Source: Syncephalis plumigaleata (taxonomy: Eukaryota; Zoopagomycota; Zoopagomycetes; Zoopagales; Piptocephalidaceae). Taken from it: DNA of 64,000 nt. The notes beneath the pieces are model-generated. The model was given only the letters and a program-made list of their open reading frames with translations, was not told where the DNA came from and did not search any database. Position 1 is the stretch's first letter. Each line of letters begins with the position of its first letter. Location of the stretch: contig JAIXMF010000001.1 in NCBI GenBank assembly GCA_025201365.1, positions 2,356,001 through 2,420,000 on the forward strand, given 5' to 3'. Positions 11,054 through 22,483 of this stretch are shown piece after piece. The translations under genes and the position numbers were made by a program.

Positions 11054-12494
11054 TTTGATTTTACTTGTTTGGATATCACTGATGACATTCTCATCATCAT
11101 CATCATAGGAATGAACCTTTCTTAACTATTAAATTGTTTCTTTAAACAGCATATTATTATCAATATAATTCCATATGACTAAGAATGTACAATGGCACTA
11201 CATGTAGCAGCAACAGCAGCAGTAGCATAGTTTAAGCAATGGAGTATTACGCGCTAAACATGACTGCGTTCTACTGCTGAATAATATAGTAATAGTGTAC
11301 AGATTATCGATAGGTATCAAATTTGCTAAAAAAATAAACGTGTTCAAATCTACACTACAAATGTGTCGATCGTTACAGTCATCGTCAAGTGAAATTACCA
11401 CTGCTCTAAATTTAAATTCTTGGCATGAATGTTCATTCGATACATCGATGTAAAAGTAAAGATGATAAGGATGATAAAGGGAGAGGGGGACAGATTCGAT
11501 ACTGATAGTATGATCGTCAAACATGTACCCGTGTTCTTTATTCACTCGTAGAAGATGCGCTTCGAATCGAATGCACTAATTATAGACCGAGTGTAAGTGA
11601 AGAGAGTTGCAACGAGTGCATTACAACATTACGAATGAACCAGTAGAACCGTATGGACACTTGTACTAATCCATGTGATAATTATATTCCTATGACAAGT
11701 ATGTGTAATCAGTATGCTACAAAGTAGATACGACATACGAAAAGTAAACACACCTTTACACAATTGAGCCTGTGCAATGAAACATACTCTCTCCCCGTAT
11801 ACTTTACAGAATAGCGGGACGCCATTGCAAGATGTACAATTATCGTTCAATGCTGTACAGTCGCCAATCCTACACCGATACACACGTCCATTCGAGATAA
11901 CTAAAGCTGAAACGCAACATACGGAGTGCATTGACATGCATCATGCATCAGCAAGTGCACCGTTGGTCATACGTGAATTGCCGCGCGGTACACCGGCAAT
12001 TCGACGATATGCCTCTCTCTCTCTCTCCCATACCATTGATTGTGAATGTGAACGCAGCTGGACTGTTTGTACACAAGTAAATCACGCGTTCACTTTCAAT
12101 AGAGTAGTAAACCTATCCGGATTTGTTTTTGCCTGACAATAAGCGTCTTTCCTCCGTGATGGCCGAGCCGCTTGGTCCTTGTATTACACGGATGCATATT
12201 CTATGGAGGGTCAGGGTGCAGCGAGCAATGTTCGTGTTTTACCATGATACTAGACGTGCATAGCCATATTGTCGTATTACTATAAAATAACCCGTCCATA
12301 ACATTGCTAGCACTTTCGATATCTACTCATTACCCACATAACAATCCTTCCAAGTGTCAAATCTACCTGCTATCCGCGAGCTTGTAACTGTCCGGTACTG
12401 TTACAATCGCTATTTATCCTTTGTTTAAAATAATCGTTTATATTTTCGTGTTATTATACTCTATTGATTTTGTCGTTTTTTTTACCGTACAACC
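11054..12494. other. spacer with a Cys-rich minus-strand ORF
   Basis: No firm gene. On the minus strand, 11629-11937 encodes a frame beginning MSMHSVCCVSALVIS and then YRCRIGDCTALNDNCTSCNG with further Cys. This could be a small secreted Cys-rich peptide, but no flanking exons or start context settle it. Another minus ORF (11198-11545) also has regularly spaced Cys but no ATG near its start. Confidence 0.25.
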
Positions 12495-13495
12495 ATGAAG
12501 ATTGCCGCCATTGCCCTTGCTACCATTGCCGTGTTACAATGCGTTGACGCATTTGATGTGGTGAAGATGCTCTGTCTGGTCAATAAGGAGCGTAACAAAA
12601 ATGGACGAGCACCTCTTGGTCTTAGTCAGTAAGTTTTTGCTTTATCGTTGACCATTAGAAAATGATATATCCGTCATGGTTTATTGACGTATTTTTACTT
12701 GTGTCGTATTACAGGCAACTCACTAATGCTGCCGCGCAACATAGCGCGATGCAAGCAAGCAAGAATAAAATGGAGCATCAGCTTTCTGGTGAACCCTCGC
12801 TCTCTCAGCGTATCACCAATTCGGGCTTCGATTGGACGTCGGTCGCCGAGAATATCGCCTATGGCTATCCAGACGAGGAGACCTGCGTTTCAGAATGGAT
12901 GTTATCACCCGGTCATCGTGATAACATTCTCGGCCCTTATAATCAGTTTGGAGCGGCTGTCGCTTACAGTGGTAGTACGCCATACTACACGCAGAATTTC
13001 GGCAACGACGGCAAGGGCGGCAGCTATCCTGAATGTCCCGGTGGTACTCATGACACCAGTACACCAACAGTTAACGCAGGTGCCACCATAAGTGCTAATG
13101 CACCAACACCAGTGATACCGGTGCAAGACGTCATCCGGCCAAATGATCAGCCTGATCCATCCTATTCAACCACGTCACCACCACCACCACCATTATCATC
13201 AGCAGACGCCAACTCGTATGATCAATCCAATGATTCATCTTACTCGACGGCACCAGCAACGCCCGTCGTGCCAGATTCAAGCTCGGATGATCAGCCTGAC
13301 TCGATCGATACGGCGACTCCAACCAACACTCCAACTACTAAGACATATTATTATAATGGCCATAAGCACCACAATGGCCATAAGCACCACAATGGTCATA
13401 AGCGTCATAATAAAGGTCGAGGAAATGGACCTACTCGCACAATTTACCAGTATAGCTTCAGCACTACAATTCCCATTAATGCTAATGCATACTAG
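12495..13495 (+). CDS. secreted CAP protein 3, His/Asn-rich tail
   Basis: Exons 12495-12628 and 12715-13495 give 304 residues. Signal peptide 1-19 (MKIAAIALATIAVLQCVDA). The CAP domain has CLVNKERNKNG, AAAQHSAMQ, MEHQLSGEPS, VAENIAYGY, SPGHRDNIL and PYYTQNFGN. The usual MTHTGSDGS is replaced by MEHQLSGEPS, as in CAP4 (MTHQVAGEADPS), so CAP3 and CAP4 form a sub-pair. The tail is Pro/Ser/Thr/Asp-rich and ends with NGHKHH repeats and a basic stretch, a possible metal-binding or wall-binding tail (inference). The intron is phase 2 at the shared family position. Confidence 0.92.
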
Positions 13496-15658
13496 GTTGA
13501 AGGAGTGGTGCAATTATCAATATTATAGCTTAATATTCTAAAATACAGGGACTATTTACTCTTCTACTACTGGCTAGTGAATAGGAATAGCCACCGGATA
13601 TTGCACGTTGATGATAGACTTCAATAAACAGACAATATTATCATTCTATTATTTTATTGTATAAAGGTGTTATCTATCATTCTGACAATATGCTTTTAAT
13701 TAAGATTGTAATATTAAATTGATTGATTGAAATCATTGTATTCTATTCTACACGAGTAATTGTCAAGATAGCTAGATGTATTCCTGTATTTCTCAAAATC
13801 ACTTCTGCTCATACTGGATACGATGTAAATGGTTATGACCACGTTTACCAATACATAGCCAAGGCAGACATGCTAGCACCGCTAGTCAGCCGCGTTGCAA
13901 TTTGCTACACTCGTTACCAACTCAACTTGGCTTCGCTTATCTAATATAGCAATACTAGTCCCAGGAACGTATCGTTGCTCGTGTGCGTACATGTCAAGCA
14001 ATTTAACTTGGTTTCTATTTAGAAGTGCAATCACTTTTCTGGTCACATTATAGAACCCCGTCTAATGACGAACAATGGGTGAATTCTCATAATCACGCGA
14101 TGAACACGACTACTAGTCATCTCCATTAGAGCAGGTTACTATCCTAATCGATAACAAGTTAATTAGCCATGAACTATTACGGAATCATCACGAAGAATGG
14201 GCAATAATTATGGCATGCGTGTAATAGCGTATATTGCCATCAAATAAGTTGCAATTTCGGAGATGTTATTATCACAGGATTACAAGAAATACGATTTATT
14301 GACATCTCGTAGGACAACAACAACAACAACGACAGCAACAATCCTACAAATAATGGTGGAAAAGTGTTAACACATTCAACTGATCGAACGACAATCACAA
14401 CGACAAGTAATGTCGCATTTTAGCCATGTTGTCACGTAACACATAAGAAGAACAAGCAGGATAGGAGCATGCATGTGGCCGCACGTCCCCTTCTAGCACA
14501 TGAATTTAACGATGGCCCCACTGTCTATGGACTGGCCTCTGTTATGCCTAGCCGACTGAGGTGAGAATAGAAATTGTCGCCAATTGCCATTTGTAGCGCG
14601 ATGTGTAGAATCGAACAGAAAACAATGTACTCTGTAGGAAATGCTAGTGATAACAGGAGGGAGCGCATTTAACAATACCGTTGCTAAAAATGGTAAAACG
14701 AACACAGGTCGTATACAGCGATTGGCGGACATCCTTCCTAATGGGCGGACATCTCTCACAAGCGAATACACGGAGTCATCTGTGTTCCCATACAAGCCAC
14801 ATGGAGATAGTTAGCGCTATTATTCACCTATGGCGAATAGAGGTGGGCTCAATTACACACACACACACACGCGCGCGTACACACATACACAGATACAAAC
14901 AAATGAGGAGAGGAATTGGTTTCGCTTGTAAGGCGGCGGGGTTGTTCAAAACCCATCTTTGGTGACGTTCTCCCATCAGAAGGAAATATCTCACCAATCG
15001 TCCAGCCTTTTACCTAATAGAGGTCAAGTGTAATTGAAATAGTAATTCGGCGTACACAAAAAAGTAGTGAGGACCCTTATTAACCCTATAAGCAACGTAG
15101 TACGCAGACACGGAGCGGGACAGGAAAAGAAATATCATAGACAAGAACAAACGATGCGGGCTGTTAATGAGTCGGGTACAGTATCGCGCCGAATTTGGAT
15201 GTTCCTCTACTACATTCAGAGGAGAGACAGGGTTTAAATCCGACTTGGATGGCGATGTTATCGCCAATATCTTCGTTCGGTCTCGTTTTAAAAATACGTT
15301 CAGTTAACTCGTCGCACTACTTGATCATTCCTTTTAATTATTACCTTCTACTACTACTACTACTACTAACTATAGTTTTTTCGTTAGTACATTAACGTAC
15401 TATTGTCTCTTTCTTTCTTTCTTTCTTTCTCTCTCTCTAGTTTCTTGTATCCTTCGACTGTTCGTCGTCTAATTAATTACAAACGAGTACTTGTAGCCGG
15501 TTATATTTGTTCACCCGCTTACCTCTGTTTCTATCGTGTAATATCTGCTTGTCGGATACTACTAATACCACTATCACAATCACCACTACTACTACTACTA
15601 TACCTATTACTCTATTTCTTGAATATTTCAGCGTTAGAAACGCTTCCTCCTAAATACC
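13496..15658. other. 2.2-kb spacer
   Basis: AT-rich sequence with CAA (14308-14340) and AC/GC dinucleotide tracts (14856-14890) and TAC/CTA triplet runs (15347-15368). Open frames on both strands overlap one another and show no motif. No gene called. Confidence 0.45.
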
Positions 15659-17990
15659 ATGCACAACTACATTACTATTGCTGCCGTACTGGCTATGAGC
15701 ATCGCCGCTGATGCGTTCAGCTCCACCAAGATGCTTTGCTTGGTGAACAGACGTCGTGTTCAGTATGGTAAAGCACCACTTGGCTTGCACCCGTAAGTAT
15801 AATAATAATGCTATTGATGATAATGATCGTGGTTAAATGACCACTACTACAGTCATATACCGGTATTGTCTCATATCAGTGACTGTGTGTTGCTACCCTA
15901 TTCTGTAAACTGGCGTGCTTATTTACTATAAAAATGGTATATCTAATCAATTGTCTCTTCCTCCTCCTCGTCGTTTTAGTGATCTCGATGCAGCTGCCAC
16001 CTATCACAGTCAGCAGCAAGCTAAAACCAGAAGCATGACCCATCAGGTCGCCGGTGAGGCTGATCCATCCTCTCGTGTCACAAACTTTGGCTACTCCTGG
16101 ACCAAGATGGGAGAGAACGTCGCCTACGGCTGGCCAGATGAGGAAACTTGCGTGGAAAAATGGATGGCATCTCCCGGTCATCGTGCTAACATTCTTGGCG
16201 ATTTCACTCACTTTGGTGCTGGTGTTGCTTACAGCGGCAGCACGCCATACTACACCCAGGACTTTGGTTCTAATGGCACTCCTGGTACCTATCCAGAATG
16301 CCCAAGTGGCTACAACGCTGGTACTCCATCTCCAGCACCAGCTACCGTAACCGTTAAGGCTGCTGGTGTCGCGTCGCCTGCACCTGCATCATCGCCAGTT
16401 TCCTCTCCAGTTACACCAGTGTCATCTCCTGCTATCCCATACACGCCGGCAGCTGTTGACAACTACGATGATGACTACGAGGAAGACTGCGAATGCTACG
16501 AGGACTACCCTGATTGGTATGTTCCTGGTGGACAATCTCCAGCTACTCCAGCTCCATCCACCGGAACTGGTAACAACAACAATGGCTCATATGGTGGCAG
16601 CCCAGTTCCAGCTCCATCAGGTGGCGAGTCTCCATCTACTCCATCCACTCCAGCTACTCCAGCTCCATCAGGTGGCGAGTCTCCAGCTACTCCAGCATTC
16701 CCATCCGCTCCAGTTCCATCCACTCCAGCTCCATCGGGTGGTGAATCTCCATCCACTCCAGCTACTCCAGCTCCATCAGGTGGTAACAATGGTTCATACG
16801 GTGGCAGCCCAGTTCCAGCTCCATCGGGTGGTGAATCTCCATCCACTCCAGCTACTCCAGCTCCATCAGGTGGCAAGTCCCCAGCTACTCCAGCTACCCC
16901 ATCCACTCCAGCTACTCCAGCTCCATCAGGTGGCGAGTCTCCAGCTACTCCAGCATTCCCATCCGCTCCAGTTCCATCCACTCCAGCTCCATCGGGTGGT
17001 GAATCTCCATCCACTCCAGCTACTCCAGCTCCATCAGGTGGCGAGTCCCCTGCCACTCCAGCTACCCCATCCACTCCATCCACTCCAGCTCCATCGGGTG
17101 GTAACAATGGTTCATACGGTGGCAGCCCAGTTCCAGCACCATCAGGTGGTGAATCTCCAGCTACTCCAGCTACTCCAGCTCCATCAGGTGGCGAGTCTCC
17201 ATCTACTCCAGCATTCCCATCCGCTCCAGTTCCATCCACTCCAGCTCCATCAGGTGGCGAGTCCCCTGCCACTCCAGCTCCATCAACTGGTAACAATGGC
17301 TCATACGGTAACAGCCCAGCTCCACCTCCAGCCGGTGGTGAGTCTCCTTCTACCCCTGCTCCTTCCACTCCTGCTCCATCAACTCCGGCTCCTTCCACTC
17401 CGGCTCCATCTGGTGGTGAGTCCCCTGCTACTCCTGCTCCATCAACTCCTGCTCCTGCTACCCCAGCTCCATCAACTCCTGCTCCTTCTACTCCTGCTCC
17501 TGCTACCCCAGCTCCTTCTACTCCGGCTCCATCTGGTGGTGAGTCCCCTGCTACTCCTGCTCCATCAACTCCTGCTCCTGCTACCCCTGCTCCATCAACT
17601 CCTGCTCCATCAACTCCTGCTCCTGCTACCCCAGCTCCATCAACTCCTGCTCCTTCTACTCCTGCTCCTGCTACCCCAGCTCCTTCTACTCCGGCTCCAT
17701 CTGGTGGTGAGTCCCCTGCTACTCCTGCTCCATCAACTCCTGCTCCTGCTACCCCAGCTCCATCAACTCCTGCTCCATCAACTCCTGCTCCTGCTACCCC
17801 AGCTCCTTCCACTCCAGCTCCTTCTACTCCGGCTCCATCTACCTCGGCTCCTTCCACTCCTGCTCCTGCTACCCCAGCTCCTTCTACTCCGGCTCCATCT
17901 ACCCCGGCTCCTTCCACTCCTGCTCCATCCGGTGGTGAATCACCAGCTAGCGGCAGCAAGTATGGCACTGCCGTGGTTCCCCTTAAATAA
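15659..17990 (+). CDS. secreted CAP protein 4 with very long Pro/Ser/Thr repeat tail
   Basis: Exons 15659-15792 and 15980-17990 give 714 residues. Signal peptide 1-19 (MHNYITIAAVLAMSIAADA). The CAP domain (to about 160) has CLVNRRRVQYG, AATYHSQQQA, MTHQVAGEADPS, MGENVAYGW, SPGHRANIL and PYYTQDFGS. A short acidic segment with two Cys (DYEEDCECYEDYPDWY) precedes about 480 residues of APSGGESPATPA-type and APSTPAPATP-type repeats with inserted GGNNGSYGGSPVP units. Such a tail is typical of an O-glycosylated, wall-spanning stalk; that role is inference. The long minus-strand and +1 open frames over this tail are by-products of the repeat. Confidence 0.93.
16538..17940 (+). repeat. coding tandem repeats, Pro/Ser/Thr/Ala/Gly
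   Basis: Imperfect units of 12-60 bp based on ccatcaggtggcgagtctcc and ccagctactcc. The first half carries SGGES/NNGSYGGSPVP blocks and the second half (after about 17330) is nearly pure APSTPAPATP. Recombination and length change between strains are likely. Confidence 0.85.
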
Positions 17991-18069
17991 GCTGGCTGAT
18001 CTCCACAAAAGCTGGTTAGGCGCATTAAATGTTATGCCGTTTGATATAATGCCTAATGTCATTTGTTAA

Positions 18070-18295
18070 CTACCCTTCAGCCTGCTTGTACAGGGATTGC
18101 TGTGCAATTTCCATTAATTTCTCCTTTCCATTTTCCAGTATTGCTTTGACCCATATTCTTGGATGCTTTCTCTAATTGTTCACTTACACCTTCCGCACCC
18201 GTGCCCATCGTGTTTGATGCTCCACTCACTCTATCGTGCATCATTCGATTTATAGATGCGTACGGCATGTATTTGTAACGTGTGTTGCCTGGCAT
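18070..18295 (-). CDS. small two-exon protein of unknown function
   Basis: Exon 1 (18295-18230) encodes MPGNTRYKYMPYASINRMMH-DR and ends at a GTGAGT donor. A 58-nt intron ending in TTAG follows. Exon 2 (18171-18070) then runs in frame, RKHPRIWVKAILENGKEKLM through EIAQQSLYKQ to a TAG, for 55 residues. Evidence is the clean donor and acceptor, matched phase and a helical charged C-terminus. I do not recognise the family; size and composition would suit a small mitochondrial or ribosome-associated protein, but this is a guess. It converges with CAP4, 79 bp away. Confidence 0.45.
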
Positions 18296-18603
18296 TACTC
18301 GATATATGTCGTCAGTGCGTACTTCTCCTTACTAAAGCTTACGTCATTCTGACGTACTAATATAATGCATCTGTTTTATTATAAATTACGTGCAATGACA
18401 ATTGACTCTACACTTGAAATAATTGTTGTCCTACCACTTGTGCATACATGTTTATCATTCTCGAGAAAGTCAAGCTGTATTCACCGTAACCTATATATAT
18501 GCGCGCGTGTGTGTGCGTGTATAATTCTTATGTGTCTTTTCCACTTTCAACGTACTAGCTATATTTCTTCCTGTAACTTTTTATTTCATATTTAGTCAAC
18601 AAT

Positions 18604-20024
18604 ATGACATTTACTCAACAATTGTTTAACTGGTCAGCCATTGGTCTTGCCGGCTATGTAGTAAGTATAATTGCAGCAACTATCCGTGGCATTCCATTCA
18701 TTAAGCATTTATTATCGTTACTGCCGTTACTGCCAAGTAGATATTACTAGTCTCGCTATGCTTTCCTGGTCCGCAACGCGCTATTGTTTACCTGAACTGG
18801 GTTGTATGGCCGCCGGGAGCCAACTTTAGTGAACCAGAGCAGTTTGGCTATTCGCGTAAGTTGCGTCATTGCTTCCTTAGAGCTGGTTATAATAATGATA
18901 CTAATGATACTAATGACGCAATACATGCTCATTCATGCAACCAATACAGCGGGTGCAGCTCGACAAATCAACTTGATAACTGAAACTAAATTGCGTCTAG
19001 GTAAATAATACATACGGAAGAGTATTAAAAAACGTAAAGCTATAACTTTGTTTATTTTGCATATGTAGGTGCTTGGCATGTGTTGCCGGACAGTGTTCAT
19101 AAGCAACTAATGGAAACTAGCACGAACAATGACACTTTGCTGGATAGCGTATACGATAACGCATTGAAGACACATGAAACTGTGCTGTATCTACACGGTA
19201 ATGCTGCCACTCGAGGTTTCCATCGTCGTGTAGACGTCTGTAAGGTGTGCTCACCTCTTGAACTACACCAATTTTAACGATATCGCAATATCAACTAATG
19301 CACCAATCTCTTATGTTGTATTTATTATACTTGCAGAGAATTGCCAGCGGTATGAATGCCAACGTGTTTGTGGTGGACTATCGTGGATTTGCCGATTCAG
19401 GTGAGGAGATTGCCACTTTAACATTCGGATGTAAGCTTGCTAATTGTTGTACTGACAATATTGCCGAGTCAGATGGAACACCTAGCGAAGAAGGGTTGAT
19501 CGAGGATGCCACACTATCGTGGAGGTGGCTAATCGATCATGGAGCATCACCTGCTAATATCACTATTCTTGGTAATTGCTATTACATTGTATTCATGACA
19601 TTACGACTAATACTAGCATGCATTTCTTCCGTATCTATCTATTTACATATATATATATATATAGGTCATTCACTTGGTACAGGTAAACTACTAATATCAA
19701 AGTATACGTACGTGGAACACCTACTGATACTACCGCTTAGGTGTGGCATCCCAACTGACCGCCAGACTAACCAAAGAAGGTATAGAGCAATAGAGCATTC
19801 CGCGACATTAATCATAACTAATGCCACCGACATTCTTCTTATTAATCATCTAATTAGGCACGTCACCCAAGGCATTAGTCTTGAAAGCGCCATTCTCCTC
19901 AATTCCAGAGTTGGTTTTCGAGTTTCGCATATTACAATTCATACCGCTATTCTGGCCACTTTCCTACATTCCAAATGGACTTGGTAAATACGAGTTAACA
20001 TTTGAATGGCATAGATCTACTAAG

Positions 20025-20078
<54 letters not shown>

Positions 20079-20589
20079 GGTTAGGCTGGATGTGGACAAT
20101 ACTGGATACACACTTTGACTCGTTTGAGGCCATTAAGGTAAGCTTAGCATGGTTATCACGATGATTGTACAAATGATTAAACGATCGTTTATTATCGTCG
20201 TCTATTAGCATATCACTTGTCCTATTCTTTTTCTTCATGGTGGACGTGATTTACAAATACCGTCCACTCATGCTCGTCGACTATTCTGGTCGGCCGTGGT
20301 TAATCGCGCACGGGCACAATCGACTGGACCGCGTATCCCGACACTTATCGACGAAACACCTGTGCCAACCGATACTGCCGGTAACATTGTGAAACAAGAT
20401 CTTGCAACGCCGCGTGATGTTGAATCCCTGGCTAAAGACGTGGAAGTTAGCAAAGAAATATGGTCTGACGAGGGTTATCGCTGGCAGACTGCTGAACTAG
20501 GCGTAACCTATGTCGAATTAAGCATTGCGCATCATGATAATCTACACGAATTCGAAAGAATGTGGCAAAGCATCCAGGAACTTTCCTAA
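18604..20589 (+). CDS. ABHD12-like alpha/beta-hydrolase (lysophospholipase/monoacylglycerol lipase type)
   Basis: Eleven exons (18604-18660, 18741-18855, 18950-19000, 19069-19244, 19337-19400, 19473-19571, 19665-19682, 19741-19779, 19858-19983, 20085-20137, 20209-20589) give 392 residues in consistent phase. Family marks in order: GAWHVLPDSV, LYLHGNAATRGFHRRVD, VVDYRGFADS, GTPSEEGLIEDA, nucleophile elbow GHSLGTG, PFSSIPELV, the Asp of LHGGRDLQIPS and the His of IAHHDNLHEF. ABHD12 enzymes hydrolyse lysophospholipids or monoacylglycerols at membranes; the N-terminus has a hydrophobic stretch compatible with membrane attachment. The 18-nt seventh exon encodes almost nothing but the nucleophile elbow. 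Confidence 0.88.
20027..20079. repeat. ATT/TTA microsatellite in an intron
   Basis: About 53 bp of pure (ATT)n in the ninth intron of the ABHD12-like gene, just upstream of its acceptor (ACGGTTAG). Likely length-variable. Confidence 0.9.
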
Positions 20590-21069
20590 TAAATAGCAGC
20601 ATCGCCCATATAAACAGCAATTTAGTCATGTAACATTATTAAGCATTGCGTTTGAACTAGACAGATGCACTTATTCCTACATTGCTACACTTGGAACACG
20701 AGTGAGTTATTAATCCATTACACTTGAACATGCTGCACTCTATACGCGTATATGTAAGCGTGGATAGGTAAATGATATGTAGATATAATTTGTTCCAATC
20801 ATCATGGTCTATTCGTCTTTAAATGCTCAATTTGCTCAATTGATGAGCCATCATTGTGAATACGGTAAATCGAGGATGGTATAAAGGAAATTAAGTATAA
20901 CATTACTAAACGATAATAAAGGATAAGATCACATGAATGACTAAGGTAAAAAGACGAACATGTCAATGACAAGAACAGTATAATAGGCTACAACATATAG
21001 ATATAGATATAGATATGTATATATATAATTCATTGACGCCACCATTCAAACTACACGTAGACACACATG

Positions 21070-21101
<32 letters not shown>

Positions 21102-21414
21102 GAAAGAGAGAGAGAAGGAGTGCTTGAATATTAATAAAAGAAAGGTGTTGTTAACAATACGCCATGCGCATTTAACTGAAACTGGCAAAAGCACCACAAT
21201 AGGTCATAATCAATAACATGCGGACATAGTGAGGGGGAACAACAATGCGCGAGTAGTACACCACGTCACGTAGTAAGCGTGCAGTCTTGAAGTGGATATG
21301 TGAGCGTGTGGACACGTGTGTGTGTGTGTATATATGAGTGTAAGTATGTGTAGTGCGTGTGTAGTGTGTAAGTATGTGAGTGAGTGAGTGTGTTGTTTGT
21401 GTAAAATTCGACGA
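20590..21414. other. convergent intergenic region
   Basis: Lies between the ends of the ABHD12-like gene and the Rho1 gene. It holds GATATA (20998-21017), CA (21069-21098) and TG/GTGA tracts (21318-21390). No gene seen. Confidence 0.5.
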
Positions 21415-22483
21415 TTACAACACCAAACACGACATCTTGTTCGGCTTCTTTCGGTGCAACAACGCGGCACGGGTGGCGTGCTCGAATACCTCTTGGACAC
21501 CCTCACCGGTACGTGCGGAGCATTCGAGATATTTGTAGGCACCGATCTTGGTGGCGACGGCCTGACCGTCCGCAGTTGATACGGGCAGTTGGTTGTGTCG
21601 TCGTAGATTCTCTACAATTTTAGGATCGTGACGAAGATCCTTTTTGCATGCTACCAACAGGATTGGCAAACCTTTGCAGAAATGTAATACCTCAGAGATC
21701 CACTGCGGAGATACGAACGCATAACAAAGGAGGTGGGTAATACGAGAATAGTATTAGTATCAAGGGGCTACAACATTATCTTGCTCTTTTTCCTGCTAGC
21801 AGTAGCAGTAGTATTCATCATCCTACCTTCTCTTGCACGTTCTCTAGGGAATCCGGTTGATCAACAGAGAAACAGATTAGGATAACATGCGAGTCCGGAT
21901 AGGATAGGGGACGCAAACGATCGTAATCCTCCTGACCTATAAAGTGTATTGCAGCATGGTTAGTACAAGTATACCAGCGGTAATGCACCGTTTGCACAAT
22001 GTGAATAATATCGTAGCAACGGCTGTTGTACCGGTAATAAGGGCGATAATAGTAGCGCGCAAGATATCAACAGTTTGCCGACTTACCTGCTGTATCCCAA
22101 AGAGCTAGTTCGACAGGTTTGTCATCAACCTGGACGGTAGCAACATAGTTTTCAAAGACAGTTGGCACGTAGACCTATACGATATTGAAGTAATAAAGAA
22201 AAAACGAATATATAGATTAGTATCATATAGAGATCATCCACACGTTATTATACGCTCTCTACATTCGTAAAAGATAGGTTGTACTCTATACAATGATCGG
22301 TAGTAATAGCGGCGATGGCATATCCCAATACTACTATCTACTGATATCATCGTTTTCATACGGCAAGCGATTATTTCTATTACTTACTTCTGGGAAGGTT
22401 CCCTTTGAGAAGACAATCAACAGACAGGTCTTTCCGCAAGCACCATCACCGACAATTACTAATTTACGACGGATTTCGGCCAT
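21415..22483 (-). CDS. RHO1: Rho1-type small GTPase
   Basis: Four exons on the minus strand (22483-22388, 22174-22087, 21936-21827, 21702-21415) give 193 residues. All GTPase boxes are present: GDGACGKT (P-loop), switch I with [29 protein letters not shown] (nucleotide specificity, usually TKxD/CKxDLR) and CSARTGEGV. The C-terminus [11 protein letters not shown] ends in a CAAX box with Leu, predicting geranylgeranylation and membrane location. In fungi Rho1 activates beta-1,3-glucan synthase and the Pkc1 wall-integrity pathway. Length and motifs are those of an intact Rho1/RhoA orthologue. Confidence 0.96.

Noticed and set aside
12153-12200. tRNA-like stretch (gatggccgagccgcttgg)
   Set aside because: Resembles the D-arm of a Ser/Leu tRNA, but no acceptor stem, anticodon arm or T-arm can be folded around it.
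14493-14965. overlapping ORFs on both strands
   Set aside because: Both are open by chance in AT-balanced spacer; neither has a motif or splice context.
16505-18025. 506-codon minus-strand ORF over the CAP4 repeat
   Set aside because: It mirrors the PST repeat on the coding strand, has no start context or motif, and CAP4 has a signal peptide, a CAP domain and a matching intron.
16366-18069. 567-codon plus-strand ORF in another frame of CAP4
   Set aside because: A Leu/Gln/His-rich shadow of the same repeat.
20020-20238. Asn-run ORF over the ATT microsatellite
   Set aside because: Simple repeat inside an intron of the ABHD12-like gene.
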